The notes beneath the pieces are model-generated. The model had not been told where the DNA came from. It saw only the letters and a list, made by a program, of their open reading frames with translations, and made no database searches. From an uncultured Gammaproteobacteria bacterium (GTDB taxonomy: Bacteria > Pseudomonadota > Gammaproteobacteria > Arenicellales > JAANXG01), in the NCBI GenBank assembly GCA_947258975.1, contig CAMYKK010000049.1, forward strand, positions 1 through 64,000: a stretch of DNA of 64,000 nucleotides. Direction: 5' to 3'. Within the stretch, counting starts at the first letter, position 1. Every line of letters begins with the position of its first letter. The translations under genes were made by a program, and so were the position numbers. Positions 56,713 to 64,000 of the stretch are shown here, piece after piece.

Positions 56713-57963
56713 ATGTTGCAATTCCGTATGACGCAGTATTACGATCAGTTAGAAACCCGCGATCCCGAAAAACGTGAACGGGAATTGTTTGCGCAGTTGC
56801 CCGACCAGATTGCCAACGCGCAACGACACGCCTCAACGTTTGCGCGGATTTTGGAAGGTGTCGACGCCTCGGAGTGCGCTAACCCCGAGGCGTTGTCACA
56901 GTTGCCGGTCACCCGCAAGTCGAATCTTATTGGATTGCAGGAACAAGATAGACCGTTTGGTGGCCTTGTGGCGACTCCGCTCAGTCACCTGGGAAAGGTG
57001 TTCGCATCACCTGGCCCGATATTTGAACCTGAAGGTAAACGGGTAAATTATTGGCGCTTGGCGCGCGCCTTGCACGCCGCTGGATTTCGCGAGGGGGATC
57101 TGATCCACAACACCTTTTCCTATCACTTCAGTCCAGCCGGCTCGATGTTGGAGAGTGGCGCCCATGCCTTAGGCTGCGTAGTGTTTCCAGCCGGTGTGGG
57201 GCAAACTGAATTACAGGCGCAGACTATCAGTGATCTGCAACCCGCGGGTTATGTGGGGACGCCCTCGTTTTTGAAGATCATTCTCGAAAAAGCGGCCGAG
57301 ATGGGCCTGGATTTGTCCAGCGTCAAAAAAGCGCTGGTCAGCGGTGAAGCATTGCCGCCGCAGCTCCGTGCGGTCATAAACGAGCATGGGATTGATGTTC
57401 TACAGTGCTATGCCACCGCCGATCTGGGTCTCATAGCGTATGAGAGCGAGTCAAAGGAGGGTCTGATTGTTGACGAGGAAGTGATTGTTGAAATCGTGCG
57501 GCCTGGCACCGGTGACCTGGTGGCGGCAGATGAGGTCGGAGAAGTGGTGGTCACCACATTCAACCCCGATTACCCGCTGATCCGATTCGGCACCGGTGAC
57601 CTCTCGGCGGCGCTTCCGGGAATAAGCCCCTGTGGTCGAACCAACACGCGAATCAAGGGCTGGATGGGCCGGGCCGATCAAACCACGAAGGTAAAGGGCA
57701 TGTTTGTTCATCCTTCCCAAGTTAATGAAATTATCAAAAGACACGCAGAAGTGCTCAAGGCCCGTTTGGTTGTGGATAATGACGGCACGAACGACGTCAT
57801 GACATTGAAGAGCGAGGTGCACCGGGGGACCGCCCAGTTAGCGGATGCGATTGCCCGCAGCATCCGTGATGTCTGTAAATTGCGTGGTCAGGCCGCCTTC
57901 GTAGAACCTGGTTCGCTGCCAAATGACGGCAAGGTAATCGACGACGTAAGGACGTATGATTGA
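56713..57963 (+). CDS. PaaK-like phenylacetate-CoA ligase family protein
   Basis: A 416-residue member of the phenylacetate-CoA ligase branch of the ANL superfamily. LPVTRKSNLI near residue 73, YHFSPAGSMLESGAHALGC near 137, ALVSGEALPPQLRA near 212 and CYATADLGLIAYES near 232 are visible; the C-terminal domain has GMFVHPSQVNEII. The adenylation loop is less standard than in true PaaK, so the substrate is open. It ends the transporter operon, giving it two acid-activating enzymes. ATG 56713 or 56728 could be the start. Confidence 0.85.
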   Translation: MLQFRMTQYYDQLETRDPEKRERELFAQLPDQIANAQRHASTFARILEGVDASECANPEALSQLPVTRKSNLIGLQEQDRPFGGLVATPLSHLGKVFASPGPIFEPEGKRVNYWRLARALHAAGFREGDLIHNTFSYHFSPAGSMLESGAHALGCVVFPAGVGQTELQAQTISDLQPAGYVGTPSFLKIILEKAAEMGLDLSSVKKALVSGEALPPQLRAVINEHGIDVLQCYATADLGLIAYESESKEGLIVDEEVIVEIVRPGTGDLVAADEVGEVVVTTFNPDYPLIRFGTGDLSAALPGISPCGRTNTRIKGWMGRADQTTKVKGMFVHPSQVNEIIKRHAEVLKARLVVDNDGTNDVMTLKSEVHRGTAQLADAIARSIRDVCKLRGQAAFVEPGSLPNDGKVIDDVRTYD

Positions 57964-58101
57964 GATCCCCGGCCGCGCCAGAGGCGGAGCGCGATCCCGA
58001 TATCGGTTACATCACCGCTGGTCGCGAATTCCATCCAGGGCTAATTGTTGTGTTTTCACAACATATCCCCACCGCAGTCCATGATATTGCGATATTTATG
58101 G

Positions 58102-58288
58102 TTGTGAAAATGATACAGGCTATGCTATATACCTCTCATACAGATTTTTCTCGGCGCCAAATGGGAGCGAATTGATTTTAGGGTGAGCGTAAGCAACAGG
58201 AAATTGTTGGACCAGAAGTTGACCGGTTAGATAACAACAACACGATGTCTGTGACTTGCAGGGGCCTTCGGGCCCCTTTTTATTTTTT
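58102..58288 (+). ncRNA. Candidate small RNA (promoter plus terminator, no ORF)
   Basis: In the gene-free stretch 57964-58390, TTGTGA (58102-58107) and TATATA (58126-58131) form a promoter-like pair with an 18-nt spacer. About 130 nt on is a strong intrinsic terminator. The transcript would have no coding frame and contains an AACAACAACA stretch near 58232, a type of sequence Hfq binds. Read-through attenuation of the upstream operon is the simpler alternative. Confidence 0.4.
58261..58288 (+). terminator. Rho-independent terminator upstream of argC
   Basis: GGGGCC and GGCCCC pair around a TTCG tetraloop (58261-58276) and are followed by a T-rich run of 12 nt. This is a textbook terminator for rightward transcription. 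Confidence 0.93.
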
Positions 58289-58390
58289 GGCGCGAGGTAA
58301 AAAGTGCGACGTCACGAAGTAATAGTCCAAAATTGGTACACGGGTCTCGAGTTGAGGCTCCGGCTGTTTGCATGTATCGCGACATGAGAG

Positions 58391-59422
58391 ATGATTAAGG
58401 TCGGTATTATTGGCGGTACCGGTTACACCGGTGTCGAACTATTGCGCATCCTGTCACGGCATCCCGGCATCGAGCTCGGGGTCATTACATCGCGCAATGA
58501 AGCGGGGACTGCGGTCGCGGATCATTTCCCGAGCCTGCGCGGTGTCGTCGATCATGACTTTGTGGACCCGGCATCCGCTCACCTGAGCGATTGTGACTTG
58601 GTATTTTCGGCGACACCCAACGGGGTCGCCATGGAGTACGCCCGGGGGCTCATTGAAGCGGGTGTGCGCGTTATCGATATTGCTGCCGACTTTAGAATTA
58701 AAGACAAAATCATCTGGGAACGCTGGTATGGGATGGAGCATGCCTGCCCCGAGCTGCTAGCGGAATCGGTGTATGGGCTTCCGGAACTGAACAGAGAGCG
58801 TATTCGCGACGCTTATTTAGTTGCCAATCCCGGCTGTTATCCGACCGCGGTGATCTTGGGATTGGCACCTTTATTGGAGGACCAGTGTGTTGACCCGGCC
58901 AACTTGATCGCGGACGCGAAATCCGGTGTCAGCGGCGCCGGTCGCAGCGCTAAGCTGGGCAGCCTTTTTACCGAAGCCGGTGATAGTTTGAAGGCCTATG
59001 CGGTGGGGGGACATCGGCACCAACCGGAAATCCACCAGGCCCTGGCAGGACTCACGACGAAGGATGTGGGCCTTACCTTCGTGCCCCACTTGGCGCCTAT
59101 GATCAGGGGGATCCATGCCACAATATATGCTACCGCCACAGGGTCATCGCAAAATTTCCAAGACATATTTGAAAAGAAGTACGGCGCCGAGCCTTTTGTC
59201 GATGTTATGCCGGCGGATCAGCATCCGGATACTCGTTCGGTTAGGGGGTCCAACCTGTGCCGTATTGCGATCCACCAGCCCGGCGGCGGAGACCGACTGG
59301 TTGTATTATCGGTGATCGATAATCTAGTGAAAGGCGCCGCTGGCCAAGCCGTGCAGAATATGAATATCATGTTCGGATTGGACGAGACGATGGGCTTGGA
59401 GATGCCTCCTTTGTTACCTTAG
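58391..59422 (+). CDS. argC: N-acetyl-gamma-glutamyl-phosphate reductase
   Basis: A 343-residue NADPH-dependent reductase of arginine synthesis that makes N-acetylglutamate semialdehyde. The nucleotide loop [17 protein letters not shown] starts at residue 5; the catalytic cysteine is in [14 protein letters not shown] near 148; GGHRHQPEI near 206 and [15 protein letters not shown] near 234 are typical. Length fits the family. It heads a conserved block with the DUF6776-type gene, bactofilin and erpA. Confidence 0.96.
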   Translation: MIKVGIIGGTGYTGVELLRILSRHPGIELGVITSRNEAGTAVADHFPSLRGVVDHDFVDPASAHLSDCDLVFSATPNGVAMEYARGLIEAGVRVIDIAADFRIKDKIIWERWYGMEHACPELLAESVYGLPELNRERIRDAYLVANPGCYPTAVILGLAPLLEDQCVDPANLIADAKSGVSGAGRSAKLGSLFTEAGDSLKAYAVGGHRHQPEIHQALAGLTTKDVGLTFVPHLAPMIRGIHATIYATATGSSQNFQDIFEKKYGAEPFVDVMPADQHPDTRSVRGSNLCRIAIHQPGGGDRLVVLSVIDNLVKGAAGQAVQNMNIMFGLDETMGLEMPPLLP

Positions 59423-59487
59423 ATTGAGCAATAGGATTGTGAATCCAAAAGTGTTTGTAGAACTTCTTGTGTGGCTGATTGAGATAG

Positions 59488-60210
59488 ATGTTACGGCAGC
59501 AAACTGACCGCATAGTAATCCGTTCCAAGGTATCAACGTCTGCCAAGATCCTATTATCAGTGCTAGCGAGCGCGGCGTTTCTAGGTTTGATCTGGGCAGC
59601 GTATCGGTACGGACATTCAGAGGCCAATTATAGTTGGCAGACTGCGGACCGTACGATCGAGAATCTGCAAAGGGATCTCGAACTGGTGCGCAAGGAAAAC
59701 AAGGATTTGAGGCTGACGGTCAGTCAGGCCCAACGGCAGTTGCAGATCGATAAAGCGGCATACAAAGAATTGGCATCGAATCTAAATGCGTCGAATACAC
59801 AGATCACCGATCTGAATAAGGAACTCAAGTTCTACACAAGCATCATTTCGCCCAAAGACGGACGCAGCGGAGTCCGGATTCAGGACTTGGCGATAAGGTC
59901 TACTGAAAAGTCTGATAAATACCTGTACAAACTTGTGCTGATTCAGGCGCTGCGCCACAGCGAGGAAGTCACAGGTACTGTCGGATTTGAGATCAAAGGG
60001 GCGAAAAATGATCGACAAACGGTAATTAACCGTCCGCGTTCGGCAGATTCAAAGATCCATGTTAACTTTAGGTACTTCCAGAATGTGGAGGGAATCATCG
60101 ACTTGCCCGCCGACTTTGCGCCAGCGGAGATCAAGGTAAGCGTGACGACACTGGGCAAAAAAAAGAAGTCTCATACTACGGAACGCACCTATCAGTGGCC
60201 TAAGGTCTGA
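59488..60210 (+). CDS. DUF6776-type membrane-anchored coiled-coil protein
   Basis: A 240-residue protein with a cytosolic N-terminus, one transmembrane helix (about 19-40, ILLSVLASAAFLGLIWAAY), a coiled coil (about 55-115) and a beta-rich periplasmic domain containing VRIQDLAIRSTEKSDKYLYKLVLIQ and TVGFEIKG. In Pseudomonas the gene between argC and the bactofilin is of this kind. Its function is unknown, perhaps envelope-related through the neighbouring bactofilin. Confidence 0.82.
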   Translation: MLRQQTDRIVIRSKVSTSAKILLSVLASAAFLGLIWAAYRYGHSEANYSWQTADRTIENLQRDLELVRKENKDLRLTVSQAQRQLQIDKAAYKELASNLNASNTQITDLNKELKFYTSIISPKDGRSGVRIQDLAIRSTEKSDKYLYKLVLIQALRHSEEVTGTVGFEIKGAKNDRQTVINRPRSADSKIHVNFRYFQNVEGIIDLPADFAPAEIKVSVTTLGKKKKSHTTERTYQWPKV

Positions 60211-60285
60211 GCGTGCCGACAATTAAATTAGCAATCTGGATGCTAGCGGCTAAAATATACTGACTAACCCTGGGAGGAACATGTC

Positions 60286-60735
60286 ATGTTGAGCAAAAAA
60301 TCTTCACAGCTCCCAACCACCGAGAAACCGGTCGATACGATAGACACCCTGGTCGGGCAAAAGGCCCTGTTGAAGGGTGACCTCGAATTCTCAGGCGGCT
60401 TGCGTGTGGATGGGAAGGTGCTTGGTAGTATTTCGGCGAACGAAAGTAATAGCAGCACCTTGGTGCTGAGTGAGTTGGGCGAGATCGAGGGCAATGTCTC
60501 GGTCCCGCATGTAGTGGTCAACGGTGTTATCAAAGGCAACATCAAGTCAACCGGCCGCGTCGAGCTTCAGTCCAAGGCGCAGGTAATAGGCGATGTGCAC
60601 TACAAAGCGGTAGAAATGGAGCTCGGTGCGACGGTAAACGGTAACCTGGTGTGCGAACCGGACACCGCGCCCGGTACCCTAAAGCCGGTGCCGGGTGGCG
60701 TGGTGGACGCAGATAAATTGCAACAAAACAGCTAG
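60286..60735 (+). CDS. Bactofilin (polymer-forming cytoskeletal protein)
   Basis: A 149-residue bactofilin. After a disordered N terminus, a right-handed beta-helix domain spans about 25-125: TLVGQKALLKGDLEFSGGLRVDGKVLGSI, then IEGNVSVPHVVVNGVIKGNI and VIGDVHYKAVEMELGATVNGNL. Bactofilins polymerise without nucleotide and scaffold cell-wall enzymes. An M23 peptidase gene lies nearby, which fits a cell-wall role. GGGAGG lies before ATG 60286. Confidence 0.92.
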   Translation: MLSKKSSQLPTTEKPVDTIDTLVGQKALLKGDLEFSGGLRVDGKVLGSISANESNSSTLVLSELGEIEGNVSVPHVVVNGVIKGNIKSTGRVELQSKAQVIGDVHYKAVEMELGATVNGNLVCEPDTAPGTLKPVPGGVVDADKLQQNS

Positions 60736-60817
60736 TTATGACCAGCTGCGGGTCAAAGTTGACCGCTCGCCGGACGGCTGCAATAATCGAGCCAATTAAG
60801 TGTGAGGTGTTGTTGTC

Positions 60818-61171
60818 ATGAGTGTTCCTGCGACCGAAATGCCTACCCCGTTGGAGTTTACCGACAGCGCGGCGGCGAAAGTTAAACAATTGATCGACGA
60901 AGAAAACAATCCGGACTTGAAGCTTCGCGTGTACGTTCAGGGCGGTGGGTGCTCCGGTTTCCAATACGGATTTACCTTCGATGAAGACCAGCAAGAAGAC
61001 GATACCGCGGTGGAAAAAGGTGGCGTCAGGCTCTTAATCGACCCCATGAGCTTCCAGTATCTCATGGGCGCGAAAATAGACTACAAGGAAGATCTGGAAG
61101 GTGCGAGGTTTATCATCAATAACCCGAATGCATCGACGACCTGCGGTTGCGGATCATCGTTTTCCGCTTGA
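60818..61171 (+). CDS. erpA: Iron-sulfur cluster insertion protein ErpA
   Basis: A 117-residue A-type Fe-S carrier. The three conserved cysteines are visible: GGGCSGF near residue 45 and TCGCGSSF at 109/111. ErpA delivers clusters to apoproteins such as IspG/IspH. Length and the [15 protein letters not shown] segment match ErpA rather than IscA. A strong terminator follows 26 nt after the stop. Confidence 0.96.
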   Translation: MSVPATEMPTPLEFTDSAAAKVKQLIDEENNPDLKLRVYVQGGGCSGFQYGFTFDEDQQEDDTAVEKGGVRLLIDPMSFQYLMGAKIDYKEDLEGARFIINNPNASTTCGCGSSFSA

Positions 61172-61196
61172 TCTCCGGTCAGCTAGAAGTGAAACT

Positions 61197-61222
61197 GGGG
61201 AAGGCGCCGCCTTCCCTTTTTT
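61197..61222 (+). terminator. Rho-independent terminator after erpA
   Basis: GGGAAGG and CCTTCCC pair around a CGCCG loop (61198-61215), followed by TTTTTT. It lies between convergent genes and may also slow leftward transcription, although the T-tract serves erpA. Confidence 0.92.
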
Positions 61223-61243
61223 GTGCGTACGGGTTGGTGGTGA

Positions 61244-62677
61244 TTATTTTTGCGCTAAGTTTGTTTGTTTGAAGGAAGCAAGCTGATCGAGCAACCGTTG
61301 TGCGCTGAGCAGGAACTCATCGCGATATTGACGCGGAATCTTAGAAGATCGAGGCATGTTGTTAGCCAGGGGATCACGGTGGGTGCCATTGACGCGGAAT
61401 TCGTAATGTAAGTGGCTCCCAGTGGCCATGCCGGTGCTGCCTACATAGCCGATTACTTCTCCCTGTTTTACTGTGCTGCCGGTACGCAACCCACGTTTAA
61501 ATCGCGAGAGGTGACCGTATAATGTGCTGTAAGTCCCGCCATGGCGTATTTCGATGGTTTTGCCGTAGCCTCCTTTCCGTCCGATGAAACCAATACGGCC
61601 GTCGGAGGTGACCAGAACTGGCGTGCCCCGGGGCGCACCGTAATCTATTCCCCTATGGGCGCGCCATTTTTTTAGTGTTGGATGGAATCGTTTGCGGTTA
61701 AAGCGCGACGTAATACGGCTGAACTTTACCGGAGTACGCAAAAAAGTGCCCCGCAAACTGGTCCCCTCGGGGGTGTAGTAATCAACGTTACCGTTTTCAT
61801 CGACATGCCGGATCGCGCGATAAACGATCCCGTAATTCACGAACTCAGCTGCTATGACATCGCCGGTGCCGACTTTGCGGTCACCGATATAATGCTCCTC
61901 ATAGATTAGCGTATAGCGATCACCATCCCGAAGATCAAGCGCAAAATCTATGTCCCACCCGAAAATAGAAACCAACTGCATTACAATTTTCTCGTTAATG
62001 CCTATCCGTCTTGCCGAACCAAATAAAGAGTGTTTGATTCGGCCCGACGCGTATCGATGGCGCGCCGCTATCCGGGGCTTTTCTACGTTGACCGCGAAAT
62101 CATCACCATCAGCTTGCAATGAAAGGGTCATATAATCGCCCAACTCATAATTTAACGCCGTCAACCCGTTGTCCTGCCCTTTGCAGAACCTCATGAACCG
62201 TCCCGGAACCAGGGAACGGAGAACGGATGCATGCTCGTGCTTCACCAGCGACAAGGCTTCGCGAATGGGAATTCCGTTACGTTTGAAAATACCAGAGAGG
62301 GTGTCGCCTCGGCGAACCTTGTGCTTTATCCAACCACATCGAGGAGATGGTGGTATAGGTGTGGCAGGATTACGATCCACCGCGTCTAGGTCGGTGTGGG
62401 GCGGCCTGATGAATTGATACCCTGCGTCTATCGCGGCCGTCATATCGCTCACCGGTGCTAACGAGTAAAACGGCAACGCGCCCGATTCCTGCACCGAGCT
62501 TTCCGTAGTTATTTTCGGTTCAACGGACGCGATAGCAGTGTTGCCGGGTGAAATAGTCAGCACGGTGATCACTACCCCTATCAATGCAGTCTTTGCGGCT
62601 GTAAGCGCCGGCAGACTAGGGTGCGGAGTAGGTGCCAGATCGCGAGAGAAAAGCGTCTTATAAGTATTATTGGACAA
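61244..62677 (-). CDS. M23 family metallopeptidase with LysM/OapA-like region (MepM-like)
   Basis: A 477-residue membrane-anchored endopeptidase likely cutting peptidoglycan cross-links. A hydrophobic anchor (TALIGVVITVLTIS) lies near 33; a LysM/OapA-like module (KHKVRRGDTLSGIFKRNGI) near 117; the zinc-binding lytic domain has HRGIDYGAPRGTPV near 340 and GSHLHYEFRVNG near 420, so all metal ligands are present. The start is a TTG at 62677 with no strong ribosome-binding site. It is divergent from tyrS. In Pseudomonas anmK sits between erpA and this gene; here it is absent. Confidence 0.92.
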   Translation of the reverse strand: MSNNTYKTLFSRDLAPTPHPSLPALTAAKTALIGVVITVLTISPGNTAIASVEPKITTESSVQESGALPFYSLAPVSDMTAAIDAGYQFIRPPHTDLDAVDRNPATPIPPSPRCGWIKHKVRRGDTLSGIFKRNGIPIREALSLVKHEHASVLRSLVPGRFMRFCKGQDNGLTALNYELGDYMTLSLQADGDDFAVNVEKPRIAARHRYASGRIKHSLFGSARRIGINEKIVMQLVSIFGWDIDFALDLRDGDRYTLIYEEHYIGDRKVGTGDVIAAEFVNYGIVYRAIRHVDENGNVDYYTPEGTSLRGTFLRTPVKFSRITSRFNRKRFHPTLKKWRAHRGIDYGAPRGTPVLVTSDGRIGFIGRKGGYGKTIEIRHGGTYSTLYGHLSRFKRGLRTGSTVKQGEVIGYVGSTGMATGSHLHYEFRVNGTHRDPLANNMPRSSKIPRQYRDEFLLSAQRLLDQLASFKQTNLAQK

Positions 62678-62824
62678 TATCGAGCTTAATTGTTTTTATA
62701 GGCGCGGCTAATGTAACGATTCGCATGCCAAACGTCAAAAAGCGTGTGATAAAGTGACAAAAAAGACCAGATAAACGAGCACACTACGCGGCCGCACGGA
62801 TAAATCCACAGGCAAACCCTAGGT

Positions 62825-64000
62825 ATGACCACTGCAATCGACGCATCGATGGCTCTCATTTCCCGTGGAAGCGAAGAGCTTATCCGCGAATCGGAGTTAA
62901 GGGAGCGCCTGGCCTCTGGCAAGGCGCTAAAGATTAAAGCGGGGTTTGACCCGACCGCACCGGATCTACACTTGGGGCACACCGTTTTGATCAACAAGAT
63001 GCGGCATTTCCAGGACTTGGGTCATGAGATCATCTTTTTGATTGGTGATTTCACCGGCATGATCGGCGACCCAACCGGGAAGAGTGCAACGCGGCCGCCC
63101 CTAAGCCGCGAACAGGCGAATGACAATGCGAAAACCTATGAGGCGCAGATTTTCAAGATCCTGGCGCCGGAAAAAACGCGCATCATGTTCAATTCCAGCT
63201 GGATGGGAGACATGCAGGCCGCAGACCTTGTGGCGCTTGCCGCCAGACATACCGTGGCGCGCATGTTGGAACGCGACGATTTCAGCGCGCGTTATAAGAA
63301 CAGGCAACCCATCGCGATTCATGAGTTTCTGTATCCCTTAATTCAAGGATACGATTCGGTGGTGTTGCGGGCGGATGTGGAACTTGGGGGCACCGACCAA
63401 AAATTCAATTTACTGGTGGGGCGCGAATTGCAGAAGCAATTCGGGCAAGCGCCGCAGGTAGTTGTGACGATGCCGTTGTTGGAGGGGCTCGACGGCGTTC
63501 AAAAAATGTCGAAATCGATGGAGAACTATATTGGAATCACCGAGCCATCGAACGAGATGTTCGGCAAGCTAATGTCAATTTCCGACACGCTCATGTGGCG
63601 CTATTTCGAACTGTTGAGTTTTCGTGGAAAGAATGAGATTGAGTCGTTCAAACGGGAAATCGATTCTGGAGCCAACCCCCGCGATGTGAAATTTCAATTG
63701 GCAGAGGAAATCACGGAACGCTTTCACTCCCGCGCAGCCGCGCAACGCGCCAAAGAGGAGTTCATCAATCGGTTTCAGAGAGGGGCAATGCCTTCCGAGA
63801 TTCCGGAAAAAGAAATAATGGCTGCGGACGGCCGCCTGGGGATCGCGCTGGTTTTAAAGCAGGCAGGGCTGACCGCCAGCACGTCAGAGGCACGGCGTAT
63901 GGTGCGACAAGGAGCGGTGCGCATCGACGGTGAGCGCGTTGAGAACTTCGAGATAGAGCTGCTTGCCGGAGCCAGCCAAGTGATCCAGGTTGGCAAGAAA
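62825..64000 (+). CDS. tyrS: Tyrosyl-tRNA synthetase (3' end beyond window)
   Basis: The frame from ATG 62825 stays open to the window edge (392 codons), close to the usual ~400 residues, so only a few residues are missing. Class I motifs: PDLHLGH near residue 46 (HIGH equivalent) and KMSKS near 229; a C-terminal S4 RNA-binding domain ([28 protein letters not shown]) starts near 340. It charges tRNA-Tyr. This is the TyrRS subtype common in Pseudomonas-like bacteria. Confidence 0.96.
   Translation, partial: MTTAIDASMALISRGSEELIRESELRERLASGKALKIKAGFDPTAPDLHLGHTVLINKMRHFQDLGHEIIFLIGDFTGMIGDPTGKSATRPPLSREQANDNAKTYEAQIFKILAPEKTRIMFNSSWMGDMQAADLVALAARHTVARMLERDDFSARYKNRQPIAIHEFLYPLIQGYDSVVLRADVELGGTDQKFNLLVGRELQKQFGQAPQVVVTMPLLEGLDGVQKMSKSMENYIGITEPSNEMFGKLMSISDTLMWRYFELLSFRGKNEIESFKREIDSGANPRDVKFQLAEEITERFHSRAAAQRAKEEFINRFQRGAMPSEIPEKEIMAADGRLGIALVLKQAGLTASTSEARRMVRQGAVRIDGERVENFEIELLAGASQVIQVGKK

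Noticed and set aside
57960-58175. 71-codon frame overlapping the end of the PaaK-like gene
   Set aside because: TTG start, no motif, and it covers the promoter-like sequence; more likely a leader or non-coding stretch.

Overview
The window looks like part of a chromosome from a GC-rich gammaproteobacterium. The best evidence is the right end, where argC, a DUF6776-type coiled-coil gene, a bactofilin, erpA, an M23 peptidase and tyrS follow in the order known from Pseudomonas and relatives (anmK is missing here). Most of the window is catabolic: acyl-CoA ligases, acyl-CoA dehydrogenases, hydratases, a thiolase, thioesterases and a solute ABC transporter. This suits an aerobic heterotroph living on carboxylic acids and branched-chain amino acids. 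I see no rRNA, tRNA or CRISPR array.

Layout. 1-1.25 kb: a GFA-family fragment and inorganic pyrophosphatase. 1.6-8.8 kb: a tight operon of acyl-CoA dehydrogenase, APH-type kinase, DUF6285 protein, SDR, acyl-CoA ligase, a ComB-family phosphatase and NnrS. Its first five genes have the gene content of the levulinate/4-hydroxyacid (lvaABCDE) pathway. 9.0-11 kb: two small membrane genes divergent from a LysR regulator. 11-14.2 kb: a degraded area with a broken cyclase gene, a degenerate FKBP-like gene, a small zinc-ribbon membrane protein, a Cache-domain protein and palindromic repeats. 14.2-18.9 kb: enoyl-CoA hydratase, acyl-CoA ligase and thioesterase, then the leucine genes liuE and liuC.

18.9-26.1 kb is a more AT-rich accessory region: an IS110 end relic, nhaA, a broken Na/Ca-exchanger gene, an unrecognised 505-residue exported protein, and an IS110-group element with a long structured non-coding end where a bridge RNA is expected. 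26.1-37 kb: terC, an intact SAM-cyclase-ATPase-TPR protein, a methyltransferase, a TlpA-type thioredoxin and two tandem cyclase-TPR genes, each broken by an out-of-frame deletion. 37-46 kb: a DMT transporter, liuB, a thiolase, liuA and liuR, with liuR divergent from icmF across a MerR-type operator-promoter. 46-49.4 kb: CBS, hydrolase, lipoprotein, Hsp20 and HIT genes.

49.5-58 kb is one operon with a long-chain-type acyl-CoA ligase, a complete HAAT-family ABC transporter (two ATPases, two permeases, one binding protein) and a PaaK-like ligase, probably taking up and activating an organic acid. A promoter-terminator pair without an ORF (58.1-58.3 kb) separates it from the argC-tyrS housekeeping block. 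The liu genes lie in two groups about 19 kb apart, and the biotin-carboxylase subunit liuD is not in the window. Of four cyclase genes, only the one at 27.2-30.6 kb is intact.
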